Assembly: GCA_034620365.1 (NCBI GenBank)
Contig: JAQGEQ010000299.1
Span: 1,178,001-1,242,000 of the forward strand
Source: Pegea sp. RAD2-039
Lineage: Eukaryota; Chordata; Thaliacea; Salpida; Salpidae
Reading direction: 5' to 3'
DNA length: 64,000 nucleotides
A program made the translations under genes and the position numbers. Positions within the stretch are counted from its first letter, which is position 1. Each line of letters begins with the position of its first letter. A model generated the notes under the pieces. The model was not told the origin of the DNA and searched no databases. It worked only from the letters and a program-made list of their open reading frames with translations. Positions 1-11,600 of this stretch are shown here, in pieces.

Positions 1-3000
1 ATATTAGTCTGGTTAATAACTTATAATTCATTTTCAGTTTATTGGTTAAGAAAATATGGATAATATAAAAGTAGAACCGTTTGATAATTATGAAGAAAAG
101 CCTTTTCCGAGAGAAACAGATCCAAGAAATTTTGCTGTTCATAGCTTATCTTTTGATACTGATGAAAGAATTCCTTTAGAACTAGGAATCCGAGCACCTA
201 TAAATTCCATTAGTAACAAGAAACCAGAATTAAAACGAATAAGTTTTAATGGAGTAAAACCTATTGATAACCATTTATGGTTTTTAGCTAAAGAATATCA
301 GTTATACATTGAGGATGATAAAGCTTTTTCAGCAGTTTTATTTAAAAATACACTTTCTGATGGTGATGAGGTCGTCAAATTACAGATACTCAAACATGAA
401 ACCATGGCTAACTTTCTGTTTTGCCAAATGAAAGGTTGCCTGGAAGATAATTATAAAGAAAATTTTATAACAGAATTTGATAACCAAGCTTCTGCTGTTA
501 CTATTTTCTGTAATTATATAAAAGAATTGACAGGAGTAGACTGGAACTGTTATCCCCGTCAATTTTACCCAGGCAAGTATGCTTTTATTGATTTTAACTA
601 CGGTGAAAGTCATAGAAGGCAGTTGTTTGATCAACTGAAGTTGATTCCATGTAATCTGGACCCTGCTGTGCAATCACTTATAAAAGTTTTGATTTGCACT
701 GACCTCAATAATGAGTTCACAACACATATATCTTATGATAAAACTTTTATGCCCCTTGGTGTCTTGTCTGATAATCAGTTTAATCTGGGTCAAACAGCAC
801 TGACTGATATTGGTAGACTTTTCTATAATGGCAGATTTGATTCATCAGCCTTCTATGATAAGCTGCAGGATTTTTGTACACTGATACCATTTAAAATGGA
901 TGTTTTCAGCTCGCTAACAGCTTTTGAAATTTATCAAGAGCTTCAACTGCTTTTTATGCGTTGTAAAAACTATGAACCCTATATACAACTTTCTGAAAGA
1001 AATGAACGTTTGAAACAGCAGAATATTGTCGAAATTAAATACCAAGATCTACAGTGTTCATTGGAAAATTTAAATCGAACTAATAGAGATTATGAATTAA
1101 TTGAAACTTATGTTCAAAATACAATGTCTTCTATTCATCCTTTCGAGTTGAACATCGTGAATATTTTCAAGATCCAAAAAGAACAACCTGACTTTAAAGG
1201 GCACATTGGAAATCGGCGTCTTTTATGGCATGGAACAACTACAAATAAAGTTGCCGATATTTTGAAGAAAGGTCTTCTTATAAACCCATTCAATGTTGAA
1301 TATGAACGAATGTTTGGAAATGGTATTTATTTTACTGATGTTGTGACAAAAGCAGCGCAGTATTGTAGATCTAGTTTAGAAGTGCCAAAAGGCTTTCTAC
1401 TTTTGTGTGAAGTTGCCTTGGGTCGAAGCGAGGTAAAGTATAGGCCAGATCCTCAAGCACATCAGCTGATTAATAGAAGTGATAGCATTACTGGGGTTGG
1501 AAGATTTCCTACAACCTTAAAACTGGTGGCTCAAGATGATGGCTCAATAGCCATTCACTCTTATATAGATTTGGATTCACAAAACTCGTTTGATGACTTG
1601 ATGTTGTATCATAATGAATACATCATATTTGATGAAAAGCAAGTACGTCCACTTTATCTGGTACAAGTGAACTTTGTTTGGAATGAAATGGGAGAAGGTT
1701 AAAAAAGAGGAAGAACATAAAATAAATTTATTCAGTTGACTGTGGTAATTATCGAAAGTGTTCTTTTCAACTTGCCTTTTATGTAAGCTGTTGGAAGTTG
1801 AGTATTTATATACACTTTTTAAGTATTTTAAATATGTGAAATGTTATGTTTGGTATTAATGCTAAACACTTTAGCTTCAATTTAACATTTCCTCTTTTAT
1901 ATTGATGAATTTAAAAATTTCGCTTCTTATTTACTTGAATATTCTATCGTAGAATTTTAAGATACTCGTTTGTTTATTTAGATGCAACTTTATCATGTTT
2001 ATCAATTATCTTTATCATTGATAATTTCTTTACGTAATATTCTAGATTGAAAATCTTGTGTTTCTTTATAGTAATCAATTCCTTTGAAACTTGATTTTAT
2101 AAGCCATTTTCTTCATCACCTTTTTCGTAGTTGATGTGACTCTACTTCTTATATGTGTTTGCACCTTTGATACTAAAGGAGCTTCTCTTCGAAGCAGTAA
2201 AGTTCTACATAGATACTTTTTTTTATTAAAACTTCTCGCCATTCCCGTCGGTGATTGATTAATAAAAAAGTGAAAAATAAAATAAATACAGATGAATGTG
2301 ATGATGCAGTTTTGATCATTTGTGTTTAAGTAAAACCTATTACTTAGTTTTTATATAATGATTTTATTGTAGATAAAATGAAAAAAGCAGTGAAACATAG
2401 CGACTTTTATATATGATTAGGCTGTGCTGAAAGCTTTTAATTGTTTTGAGGATGATTTTATGTTATTTCTGAGTGAAATTTAGTGAAGGGGAAATTTTTA
2501 GTTCCTTGTTTGGTGTTTATTATAATAAATATGTAAATTTACAGAATGATAGCAAAACTAACTAAGTAAAATTGTTTTAACATCTCATACTTAATTTTTT
2601 AAAATATACAAACTTTGATTGAAATGATTCAATTTATAACTAGCAGAATCAGTTCTTTTTATTCTGGTAGTAAAAGAAGAAAGTAATAAAACAATCTAAA
2701 ACTATTTTAAAATTTCCCAAAGATTTTGTTTGTTTCGTTGCTTCATGGAGTTGCAGTTATTAATTAGGGTAAACATACCAGATCAAGAAGCTTGTTTTTG
2801 TTGTAGTTAATTTTTGAAACTAATATTTGCTGTTCAGTCAATTTTCTTCAAATGCTAGAGTGGAAGTATATGTTTATGAAATGTCTACATAAAAATAGTT
2901 TAAAAAAGTATTAATCTTGATAATTTTAATGTTTATGTAATATAAATAATTTTAACTATCTTTAAAGTTTTTTTGTTTAAAACTGTGTGAAAGTAGAGCA

Positions 3001-4306
3001 AATCCATACCCATTATCATCGCGCTTTTGTTTCCCCAATTTGATTACCTAATATTTTATGTGTGTAGCTACTTTTTTCACCTAAGTCTGTTTCTTTAGTA
3101 CTGCATTGCTAAAAGCTGCTTTAAGAGTTAATATTTTTTAATGGTTTGCAAATTCTTCTAAATTGATTTGATTGTAACTTACAACTTATTTATGTAAATT
3201 TGTTTAGTATACCTTTGCCTTCAAAATATATAATTGTTTTCGCATACTTCTTTTTTTGATTTTAGTATTTGATAAATTTAAATAATTTATTGATAATAAT
3301 ATACTTATTTTAGAGTAGTATTACTTGTTCAATCTGATTTATCTAAATTGTTTACTTTGTACAAACTTTTTGTAACAAATTATGGTTTTACTTGGCAGTT
3401 ATTATAAGGTTAGATTAAAAAAATGTTCGAGAAATACTTAATTTCTTTTAAATTTGCTACCATAAGTTTGAAAGTTGAATATATTTGAAATGATGTTTAT
3501 TAGTAACATATTTTACCTCTTATCCTACTATTCGAAGCTCAGGCTTAGGCTCATATGAAGTTTTTCAATTGCAAAATTCTCATAGTTTGTTAATAGCACC
3601 AGAAAAGGTTGTTGACCTATCAATTATTTAAATGATTTTTTTCATTTTAATAAGTTAAATAAAATAAATAATAATTTAGTATTTAAATGGATCTTTAATT
3701 TACTGTTTACTTTCAAGAGACGACAAAAGTTTAAAGTGCACTTTAGTTTAAAAGAGCATGCTGTAGGTAAAAAGGAATATCTGCTTGATGTATGTTTTAA
3801 TTGCCTAAGGTTAGCAGTCATATCTGGTGGAGTTGCTGATTATATTATAATATTTACATGTTTTCAGTATTCCAATTTTTTATTAGTGATCAAAACTTAT
3901 ATATTTAATCATTTTATTATATTTTACAAAAAAGTGTTTCCATAAAGGTTTACTTTATGTATTCGATTACTTATTTAACTAGTTTTATTTTATATTGAAA
4001 TTTAGAACGTTTTACGTATAATGTTTGAAACATTTAATGATGTTTATTTTGTAACTCCTTTATTTAGCTACCTTAGTTATTTTTATTTATTTTGTAGATT
4101 GAAAGGCTTAAGCAGACAGCAAAATTTTGATGGAATTATAATTACTTTATATTAAAAGTAATTTTTCTATAGTTTAAATTTTTGATTGTTTTCTGTATAA
4201 AATTATTGTTTCAATTAATAAGATGGTCTTCTTTCAACTTTGATACTAAATTAATAACTATAGTTGTACTTAGAGTCTCTTAGTTAATTTTAGCATTATT
4301 CAAAAA
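1..4306 (+). repeat. Tandem repeat unit 1 (PARP array), 5' end cut
   Basis: First of three head-to-tail units. Position 1 aligns with position 4307, so the period here is 4306 bp. The unit holds one PARP gene (56-1702) and a 2.6 kb AT-rich spacer. By eye, units 1 and 2 differ at about 20 spacer sites and 7 coding bases. The array may extend left of the window, because the sequence begins inside a unit. Confidence 0.95.
56..1702 (+). CDS. Poly(ADP-ribose) polymerase, WGR-PRD-catalytic type, copy 1
   Basis: Predicted NAD+-dependent ADP-ribosyltransferase of 548 aa, a length and domain layout like PARP2/PARP3, without the PARP1 zinc fingers or BRCT. Seen in sequence: a short polar N-terminus; a WGR-like fold at about 75-180 (ends with LTGVDW and PGKYAFIDFNY-type motifs); the helical regulatory domain from about 201 (LDPAVQSLIK, MPLGVLS); and the ART catalytic domain from about 335. 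The H-Y-E catalytic triad is intact: His392 in LLWHGT, Tyr425 in GNGIYFTD, Glu521 in HNEYIIFD. The NAD-contacting Ser of YCRSS is also present. The eponymous Trp-Gly-Arg is replaced by Cys123-Gln124-Met125. The reading frame has no introns, unlike every other gene here. The ATG at 56 lies 18 bp after a good acceptor (TTTTCAG, ending at 37), suggesting a 5' UTR intron or a trans-splice site. AATAAA lies at 1721. Role from family knowledge: DNA-break signalling or stress response in the nucleus. Confidence 0.95.
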   Translation: MDNIKVEPFDNYEEKPFPRETDPRNFAVHSLSFDTDERIPLELGIRAPINSISNKKPELKRISFNGVKPIDNHLWFLAKEYQLYIEDDKAFSAVLFKNTLSDGDEVVKLQILKHETMANFLFCQMKGCLEDNYKENFITEFDNQASAVTIFCNYIKELTGVDWNCYPRQFYPGKYAFIDFNYGESHRRQLFDQLKLIPCNLDPAVQSLIKVLICTDLNNEFTTHISYDKTFMPLGVLSDNQFNLGQTALTDIGRLFYNGRFDSSAFYDKLQDFCTLIPFKMDVFSSLTAFEIYQELQLLFMRCKNYEPYIQLSERNERLKQQNIVEIKYQDLQCSLENLNRTNRDYELIETYVQNTMSSIHPFELNIVNIFKIQKEQPDFKGHIGNRRLLWHGTTTNKVADILKKGLLINPFNVEYERMFGNGIYFTDVVTKAAQYCRSSLEVPKGFLLLCEVALGRSEVKYRPDPQAHQLINRSDSITGVGRFPTTLKLVAQDDGSIAIHSYIDLDSQNSFDDLMLYHNEYIIFDEKQVRPLYLVQVNFVWNEMGEG

Positions 4307-4361
4307 ATATTAGTCTGGTTAATAACTTATAATTCATTTTCAGTTTATTGGTTAAGAAAAT
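1703..4361. other. PARP-array spacer 1, AT-rich, no gene seen
   Basis: About 2.66 kb of AT-rich spacer between PARP copies 1 and 2. A 69-codon open frame at 3736 begins with GTG, has no convincing composition, and is lost in the third unit, so I treat it as non-coding. The promoter of copy 2 must lie here, but I cannot pick out a convincing core element. Confidence 0.7.
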
Positions 4362-7300
4362 ATGGATAATATAAAAGTAGAACCGTTTGATAATTATGAA
4401 GAAAAGCCTTTTCCGAGAGAAACAGATCCAAGAAATTTTGCTGTTCATAGCTTATCTTTTGATACTGATGAAAGAATTCCTTTAGAACTAGGAATCCGAG
4501 CACCTATAAATTCCATTAGTAACAAGAAACCAGAATTAAAACGAATAAGTTTTAATGGAGTAAAACCTATTGATAACCATTTATGGTTTTTAGCTAAAGA
4601 ATATCAGTTATACATTGAGGATGATAAAGCTTTTTCAGCAGTTTTATTTAAAAATACACTTTCTGATGGTGATGAGGTTGTCAAATTACAGATACTCAAA
4701 CATGAAACCATGGCTAACTTTCTGTTTTGCCAAATGAAAGGTTGCCTGGAAGATAATTATAAAGAAAATTTTATAACAGAATTTGATAACCAAGCTTCTG
4801 CTGTTACTATTTTCTGTAATTATATAAAAGAATTGACAGGAGTAGACTGGAACTGTTATCCCCGTCAATTTTACCCAGGCAAGTATGCTTTTATTGATTT
4901 TAACTACGGTGAAAGTCATAGAAGGCAGTTGTTTGATCAACTGAAGTTGATTCCATGTAATCTGGACCCTGCTGTGCAATCACTTATAAAAGTTTTGATT
5001 TGCACTGACCTCAATAATGAGTTCACAACACATATATCTTATGATAAAACTTTTATGCCCCTTGGTGTCTTGTCTGATAATCAGTTTAATCTGGGTCAAA
5101 CAGCACTGAATGATATTGGTAGACTTTTCTATAATGGCAGATTTGATTCATCAGCCTTCTATGATAAGCTGCAAAATTTTTGTACACTGATACCATTTAA
5201 AATGGATGTTTTCAGCTCGCTAACAGCTTTTGAAATTTATCAAGAGCTTCAACTGCTTTTTATGCGTTGTAAAAACTATGAACCCTATATACAACTTTCT
5301 GAAAGAAATGAACGTTTGAAACAGCAGAATATTGTCGAAATTAAATACCAAGATCTACAGTGTTCATTGGAAAATTTAAATCGAACTAATAGAGATTATG
5401 AATTAATTGAAACTTATGTTCAAAATACAATGTCTTCTATTCATCCTTTCGAGTTGAACATCCTGAATATTTTCAAGATCCAAAAAGAACAACCTGACTT
5501 TAAAGGGCACATTGGAAATCGGCGTCTTTTATGGCATGGAACAACTACAAATAAAGTTGCCGATATTTTGAAGAAAGGTCTTCTTATAAACCCATTCAAT
5601 GTTGAATATGAACGAATGTTTGGAAATGGTATTTATTTTACTGATGTTGTGACAAAAGCAGCGCAGTATTGTAGATCTAGTTTAGAAGTGCCAAAAGGCT
5701 TTCTACTTTTGTGTGAAGTTGCCTTGGGTCGAAGCGAGGTAAAGTATAGGCCAGATCCTCAAGCACATCAGCTGATTAATAGAAGTGATAGCATTACTGG
5801 GGTTGGAAGATTTCCTACAACCTTAAAACTGGTGGCTCAAGATGATGGCTCAATAGCCATTCACTCTAATATACATTTGGATTCACAAAACTCGTTTGAT
5901 GACTTGATGTTGTATCATAATGAATACATCATATTTGATGAAAAGCAAGTACGTCCACTTTATCTGGTACAAGTGAACTTTGTTTGGAATGAAATGGGAG
6001 AAGGTTAAAAAAGAGGAACAGCATAAATAAATTTATTCAGTTGACTGTGGTAATTATCGAAAGTGTTCTTTTCAACTTGCCTTTTATGTAAGATGTTGGA
6101 AGTTGAGTATTTATATACACTTTTTAAGTATTTTAAATATGTGAAATGTTATGTTTGGTATTAATGCTAAACACTTTAGCTTCAATTTAACATTTCCTCT
6201 TTTATATTGATGAATTTAAAAATTTCGCTTCTTATTTACTTGAATATTCTATCGTAGAATTTTAAGATACTCGTTTGTTTATTTAGATGCAACTTTATCA
6301 TGTTTATCAATTATCTTTATCATTGATAATTTCTTTACGTAATATTCTAGATTGAAAATCTTGTGTTTCTTTATAGTAATCAATTCCTTTGAAACTTGAT
6401 TTTATAAGCCATTTTCTTCATCACCTTTTTCGTAGTTGATGTGACTCTACTTCTTATATGTGTTTGCACCTTTGATACTAAAGGAGCTTCTCTTCGAAGC
6501 AGTAAAGTTCTACATAGATACTTTTTTTTATTAAAACTTCTCGCCATTCCCGTCGGTGATTGATTAATAAAAAAGTGAAAAATAAAATAAATACAGATGA
6601 ATGTGATGATGCAGTTTTGATCATTTGTGTTTAAGTAAAACCTATTACTTAGTTTTTATATAATGATTTTATTGTAGATAAAATGAAAAAAGCAGTGAAA
6701 CATAGCGACTTTTATATATGATTAGGCTGTGCTGAAAGCTTTTAATTGTTTTGAGGATGATTTTATGTTATTTCTGAGTGAAATTTAGTGAAGGGGCAAT
6801 TTTTAGTTCCTTGTTTGGTGTTTATTATAATAAATATGTAAATTTACAGAATGATAGCAAAACTAACTAAGTAAAATTGTTTTAACATCTCAAACTTAAT
6901 TTTTTAAAATATACAAACTTTGATTGAAATGATTCAATTTATAACTAGCAGAATCAGTTCTTTTTATTCTGCTAGTAAAAGAAGAAAGTAATAAAACAAT
7001 CTAAAACTATTTTAAAATTTCCCAAAGATTTTGTTTGTTTCGTTGCTTCATGGAGTTGCAGTTATTAATTAGGGTAAACATACCAGATCAAGAAGCTTGT
7101 TTTTGTTGTAGTTAATTTTTGAAACTAATATTTGCTGTTCAGTCAATTTTCTTCAAATGCTATAGTGGAAGTATATGTTTATGAAATGTCTACATAAAAA
7201 TAGTTTAAAAAAGTATTAATCTTGATAATTTTAATGTTTATGTAATATAAATAATTTTAACTATCTTTAAAGTTTTTTTGTTTAAAACTGTGTGAAAGTA

Positions 7301-8610
7301 GAGCAAATCCATACCCATTATCATCGCGCTTTTGTTTCCCCAATTTGATTACCTAATATTTTATGTGTGTAGCTCTTTTTTCACCTAAGTCTGTTTCTTT
7401 AGTACTGCATTGCTAAAAGCTGCTTTAAGAGTTAATATTTTTTAATGGTTTGCAAATTCTTCTAAACTGATTTGATTGTAACTTACAACTTATTTATGTA
7501 AATTTGTTTAGTCTACCTTTGCCTTCAAAATATATAATTGTTTTCGCATACTTCTTTTATTGATTTTAGTATTTGATAAATTTAAATAATTTATTGATAA
7601 TAATATACTTATTTTAGAGTAGTATTACTTGTTCAATCTGCTTTATCTAAATTGTTTACTTTGTACAAACTTTTTGTAACAAATTATGGTTTTACTTGGC
7701 AGTTATTATAAGGTTAGATTAAAAAAATGTTCGAGAAATACTTAATTTCTTTTAAATTTGCCACCATAAGTTTGAAAGTTGAATATATTTGAAATGATGT
7801 TTATTTGTAACATATTTTACCTCTTATCCTACTATTCGAAGCTCAGGCTTAGGCTCATATGAAGTTTTTCAATTGCAAAATTCTCATAGTTTGTTAATAG
7901 CACCAGAAAAGGTTGTTGACCTATCAATTATTTAAATGATTTTTTTCATTTTAATAAGTTAAATAAAATAAATAATAATTTAGTATTTAAATGGATCTTT
8001 AATTTACTGTTTACTTTCAAGAGACGACAAAAGTTTAAAGTGCACTTTAGTTTAAAAGAGCATGCTGTAGGTAAAAAGGAATATCTGCTTGATGTATGTT
8101 TTAATTGCCTAAGTTTAGCAGTCATATCTGGTGGAGTTGCTGATTATATTATAATATTTACATGTTTTCAGTATTCCAATTTTTTATTAGTGATCAAAAC
8201 TTATATATTTAATCATTTTATTATATATTACAAAAAAGTGTTTCCATAAGGGTTTACTTTATGTATTCGATTACTTATTTAACTAGTTTTATTTTATATT
8301 GAAATTTAGAACGTTTTACGTATAATTTTTGAAACATTTAATGATGTTTATTTTGTAACTCCTTTATTTAGCTACCTTAGTTATTTTTATTTATTTTGTA
8401 GATTGAAAGGCTTAAGCAGACAGCAAAATTTTGATGGAATTATAATTACTTTATATTAAAAGTAATTTTTCTATAGTTTAAATTTTTGATTGTTTTCTGT
8501 ATAAAATTATTGTTTCAATTAATAAGATGGTATTCTTTCAACTTTGATACTAAATTAATAACTATAGTTGTACTTAGAGTCTCTTAGTTAATTTTAGCAT
8601 TATTCAAAAA
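4307..8610 (+). repeat. Tandem repeat unit 2 (PARP array), complete
   Basis: Complete middle unit of about 4.3 kb, starting at the sequence equivalent to window position 1 and ending where unit 3 begins at 8611. It differs from unit 1 by scattered single-base changes and very small indels, so the duplication is recent or the copies are being homogenised. Confidence 0.95.
4362..6008 (+). CDS. Poly(ADP-ribose) polymerase, copy 2
   Basis: 548 aa, intronless, same domain order and intact H392-Y425-E521 triad as copy 1. It differs from copy 1 at five residues: Thr to Asn in the TALTDIG segment, Asp to Asn in KLQDFC, Val to Leu in NIVNIF, and Tyr to Asn and Asp to His in IHSYIDLD. The first two are in the helical regulatory domain and the last two sit beside the substrate-side loop of the catalytic domain. 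The upstream acceptor (TTTTCAG ending at 4343) is kept. The 3' flank has AATAAA at about 6026, with small indels relative to copy 1. All triad residues and the frame are intact, so this looks like a working gene, not a pseudogene. Confidence 0.95.
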   Translation: MDNIKVEPFDNYEEKPFPRETDPRNFAVHSLSFDTDERIPLELGIRAPINSISNKKPELKRISFNGVKPIDNHLWFLAKEYQLYIEDDKAFSAVLFKNTLSDGDEVVKLQILKHETMANFLFCQMKGCLEDNYKENFITEFDNQASAVTIFCNYIKELTGVDWNCYPRQFYPGKYAFIDFNYGESHRRQLFDQLKLIPCNLDPAVQSLIKVLICTDLNNEFTTHISYDKTFMPLGVLSDNQFNLGQTALNDIGRLFYNGRFDSSAFYDKLQNFCTLIPFKMDVFSSLTAFEIYQELQLLFMRCKNYEPYIQLSERNERLKQQNIVEIKYQDLQCSLENLNRTNRDYELIETYVQNTMSSIHPFELNILNIFKIQKEQPDFKGHIGNRRLLWHGTTTNKVADILKKGLLINPFNVEYERMFGNGIYFTDVVTKAAQYCRSSLEVPKGFLLLCEVALGRSEVKYRPDPQAHQLINRSDSITGVGRFPTTLKLVAQDDGSIAIHSNIHLDSQNSFDDLMLYHNEYIIFDEKQVRPLYLVQVNFVWNEMGEG

Positions 8611-8666
8611 ATATTAATCTGGTTAATAACTGGTTAATAACTTAAAAGTTTATTGGTTAAGAAAAT
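6009..8666. other. PARP-array spacer 2, AT-rich, no gene seen
   Basis: About 2.66 kb, collinear with spacer 1 at high identity. The 69-codon GTG-started frame recurs at 8040 with two changes. I see no RNA gene or mobile element in it. Confidence 0.7.
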
Positions 8667-11600
8667 ATGGATAATATAAAAGTAGAACCGTTTGATAATT
8701 ATGAAGAAAAGCCTTTTCCGAGAGAAACAGATCCAAGAAATTTTGCTGTTCATAGCTTATCTTTTGATACTGATGAAAGAATTCCTTTAGAACTAGGAAT
8801 CCGAGCACCTATAAATTCCATTAGTAACAAGAAACCAGAATTAAAACGAATAAGTTTTAATGGAGTAAAACCTATTGATAACCATTTATGGTTTTTAGCT
8901 AAAGAATATCAGTTATACATTGAGGATGATAAAGCTTTTTCAGCAGTTTTATTTAAAAATACACTTTCTGATGGTGATGAGGTTGTCAAATTACAGATAC
9001 TCAAACATGAAACCATGGCTAACTTTCTGTTTTGCCAAATGAAAGGTTGCCTGGAAGATAATTATAAAGAAAATTTTATAACAGAATTTGATAACCAAGC
9101 TTCTGCTGTTACTATTTTCTGTAATTATATAAAAGAATTGACAGGAGTAGACTGGAACTGTTATCCCCGTCAATTTTACCCAGGCAAGTATGCTTTTATT
9201 GATTTTAACTACGGTGAAAGTCACAGAAGGCAGTTGTTTGATCAACTGAAGTTGATTCCATGTAATCTGGACCCTGCTGTGCAATCACTTATAAAAGTTT
9301 TGATTTGCACTGACCTCAATAATGAGTTCACAACACATATATCTTATGATAAAACTTTTATGCCCCTTGGTGTCTTGTCTGATAATCAGTTTAATCTGGG
9401 TCAAACAGCACTGAATGATATTGGTAGACTTTTCTATAATGACAGCTTTGATTCATCAGCCTTCTATGATAAGTTGCAGGATTTTTGTACACTGATACCA
9501 TTTAAAATGGATGTTTTCAGCTCGCTAACAGCTTTTGAAATTTATCAAGAGCTTCAACTGCTTTTTATGCGTTGTAAAAACTATGAACCCTATATACAAC
9601 TTTCTGAAAGAAATGAACGTTTGAAACAGCAGAATATTGTCGAAATTAAATACCAAGATCTACAGTGTTCATTGGAAAATTTAAATCGAACTAATAGAGA
9701 TTATGAATTAATTGAAACTTATGTTCAAAATACAATGTCTTCTATTCATCCTTTCGAGTTGAACATCCTGAATATTTTCAAGATCCAAAAAGAACAACCT
9801 GACTTTAAAGGGCACATTGGAAATCGGCGTCTTTTATGGCATGGAACAACTACAAATAAAGTTGCCGATATTTTGAAGAAAGGTCTTCTTATAAACCCAT
9901 TCAATGTTGAATATGAACGAATGTTTGGAAATGGTATTTATTTTACTGATGTTGTGACAAAAGCAGCGCAGTATTGTAGATCTAGTTTAGAAGTGCCAAA
10001 AGGCTTTCTACTTTTGTGTGAAGTTGCCTTGGGTCGAAGCGAGGTAAAGTATAGGCCAGATCCTCAAGCACATCAGCTGATTAATAGAAGTGATAGCATT
10101 ACTGGGGTTGGAAGATTTCCTACAACCTTAAAACTGGTGGCTCAAGATGATGGCTCAATAGCCATTCACTCTAATATAGATTTGGATTCACAAAACTCGT
10201 TTGATGACTTGATGTTGTATCATAATGAATACATCATATTTGATGAAAAGCAAGTACGTCCACTTTATCTGGTACAAGTGAACTTTGTTTGGAATGAAAT
10301 GGGAGAAGGTTAAAAAAGAGGAAGAACATAAAATAAATTTATTCAGTTGACTGTGGTAATTATCGAAAGTGTTCTTTTCAACTTGCCTTTTATGTAAGCT
10401 GTTGGAAGTTGAGTATTTATATACACTTTTTAAGTATTTTAAATATGTGAAATGTTATGTTTGGTATTAATGCTAAACACTTTAGCTTCAATTTAACATT
10501 TCCTCTTTTATATTGATGAATTTAAAAATTTATATTCTTATTTACTTGAATATTCTATCGTAGAATTTTTAGATACTCGTTTGTTTATTTAGATGCAACT
10601 TTATCATGTTTATCAATTATCTTTATCATTGATAATTTCTTTACGTAATATTCTAGATTGAAAATCTTGTGTTTCTTTATAGTAATCAATTCCTTTGAAA
10701 CTTGATTTTATAAGCCATTTTCTTCATCACCTTTTTCGTAGTTGATGTGCTTCTACTTCTTATATGTGTTTGCACCTTTGATACTAAAGGAGCTTCCCTT
10801 CGAAGCAGTAAGGTTCTATATAGATACTTTGTCTTATTAAAACTTCTCGCCATTCCAGTCGGTGATTGATTAATAAAAATGTGAAAAATAAAATAAATAC
10901 AGATGAATGTGATGATGCAGTTTTGATCATTTGTGTTTAAGTAAAACCTATTACTTAGTTTTTATATAATGATTTTATTGTAGATAAAATGAAAAAAGCA
11001 GTGAAACATAGCGACTTTTATATATGATTAGGCTGTGCTGAAAGCTTTTAATTGTTTTGAGGATGATTTTATGTTATTTCTGAGTGAAATTTAGTGAATG
11101 TGCAATTTTTAGTTGCTTGTTTGGTGTTTATTATAATAAATATGTAAATTTACAGAATGATAGCAAAACTAACTAAGTAAAATTGTTTTAACATCTCAAA
11201 TTTTAATTTTAAAATTACAAACTTTAATTGAAATGATTTAATTTATAACTAGCAGAATCAGTTCTTATTATTCTGGTAGTAAAAGAAGAAATAATAAACA
11301 ATCTAAAATCATTTTAAAATTTTACAAAGATTTTGTTTGTTTAGTTGCCTCATAGAGTTGCATTTATTAATTAGGGTAAAAATATCAGATCAAGAAGCTT
11401 TTTTTTTGTAGTTAATATTTGGAACTAATCTTTGCTGTTTAGTCAATTTTATTTAAATGCTAGAGTGAAAGTATTTGGTTTTTATATGTCTACGTAAAAA
11501 TGATTTAATTAAGTATTAATCTTGATACTTTTGACTTTTACGTAAAATAAATAATTTTAACTTATCTTTTAAATTTTTTGTTTAAAACTGTGTGAAAGTA

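Noticed and set aside
380..673. 97-codon antisense frames inside each PARP gene (also 4686-4979 and 8991-9284)
   Set aside because: Exact shadows of a strongly supported coding frame, with no independent signals.
3736..3945. 69-codon open frame in the PARP spacer, repeated at 8040-8249
   Set aside because: It begins with GTG, not ATG, reads as AT-rich chance sequence, and is not preserved in the third unit. It recurs only because the whole unit is duplicated.
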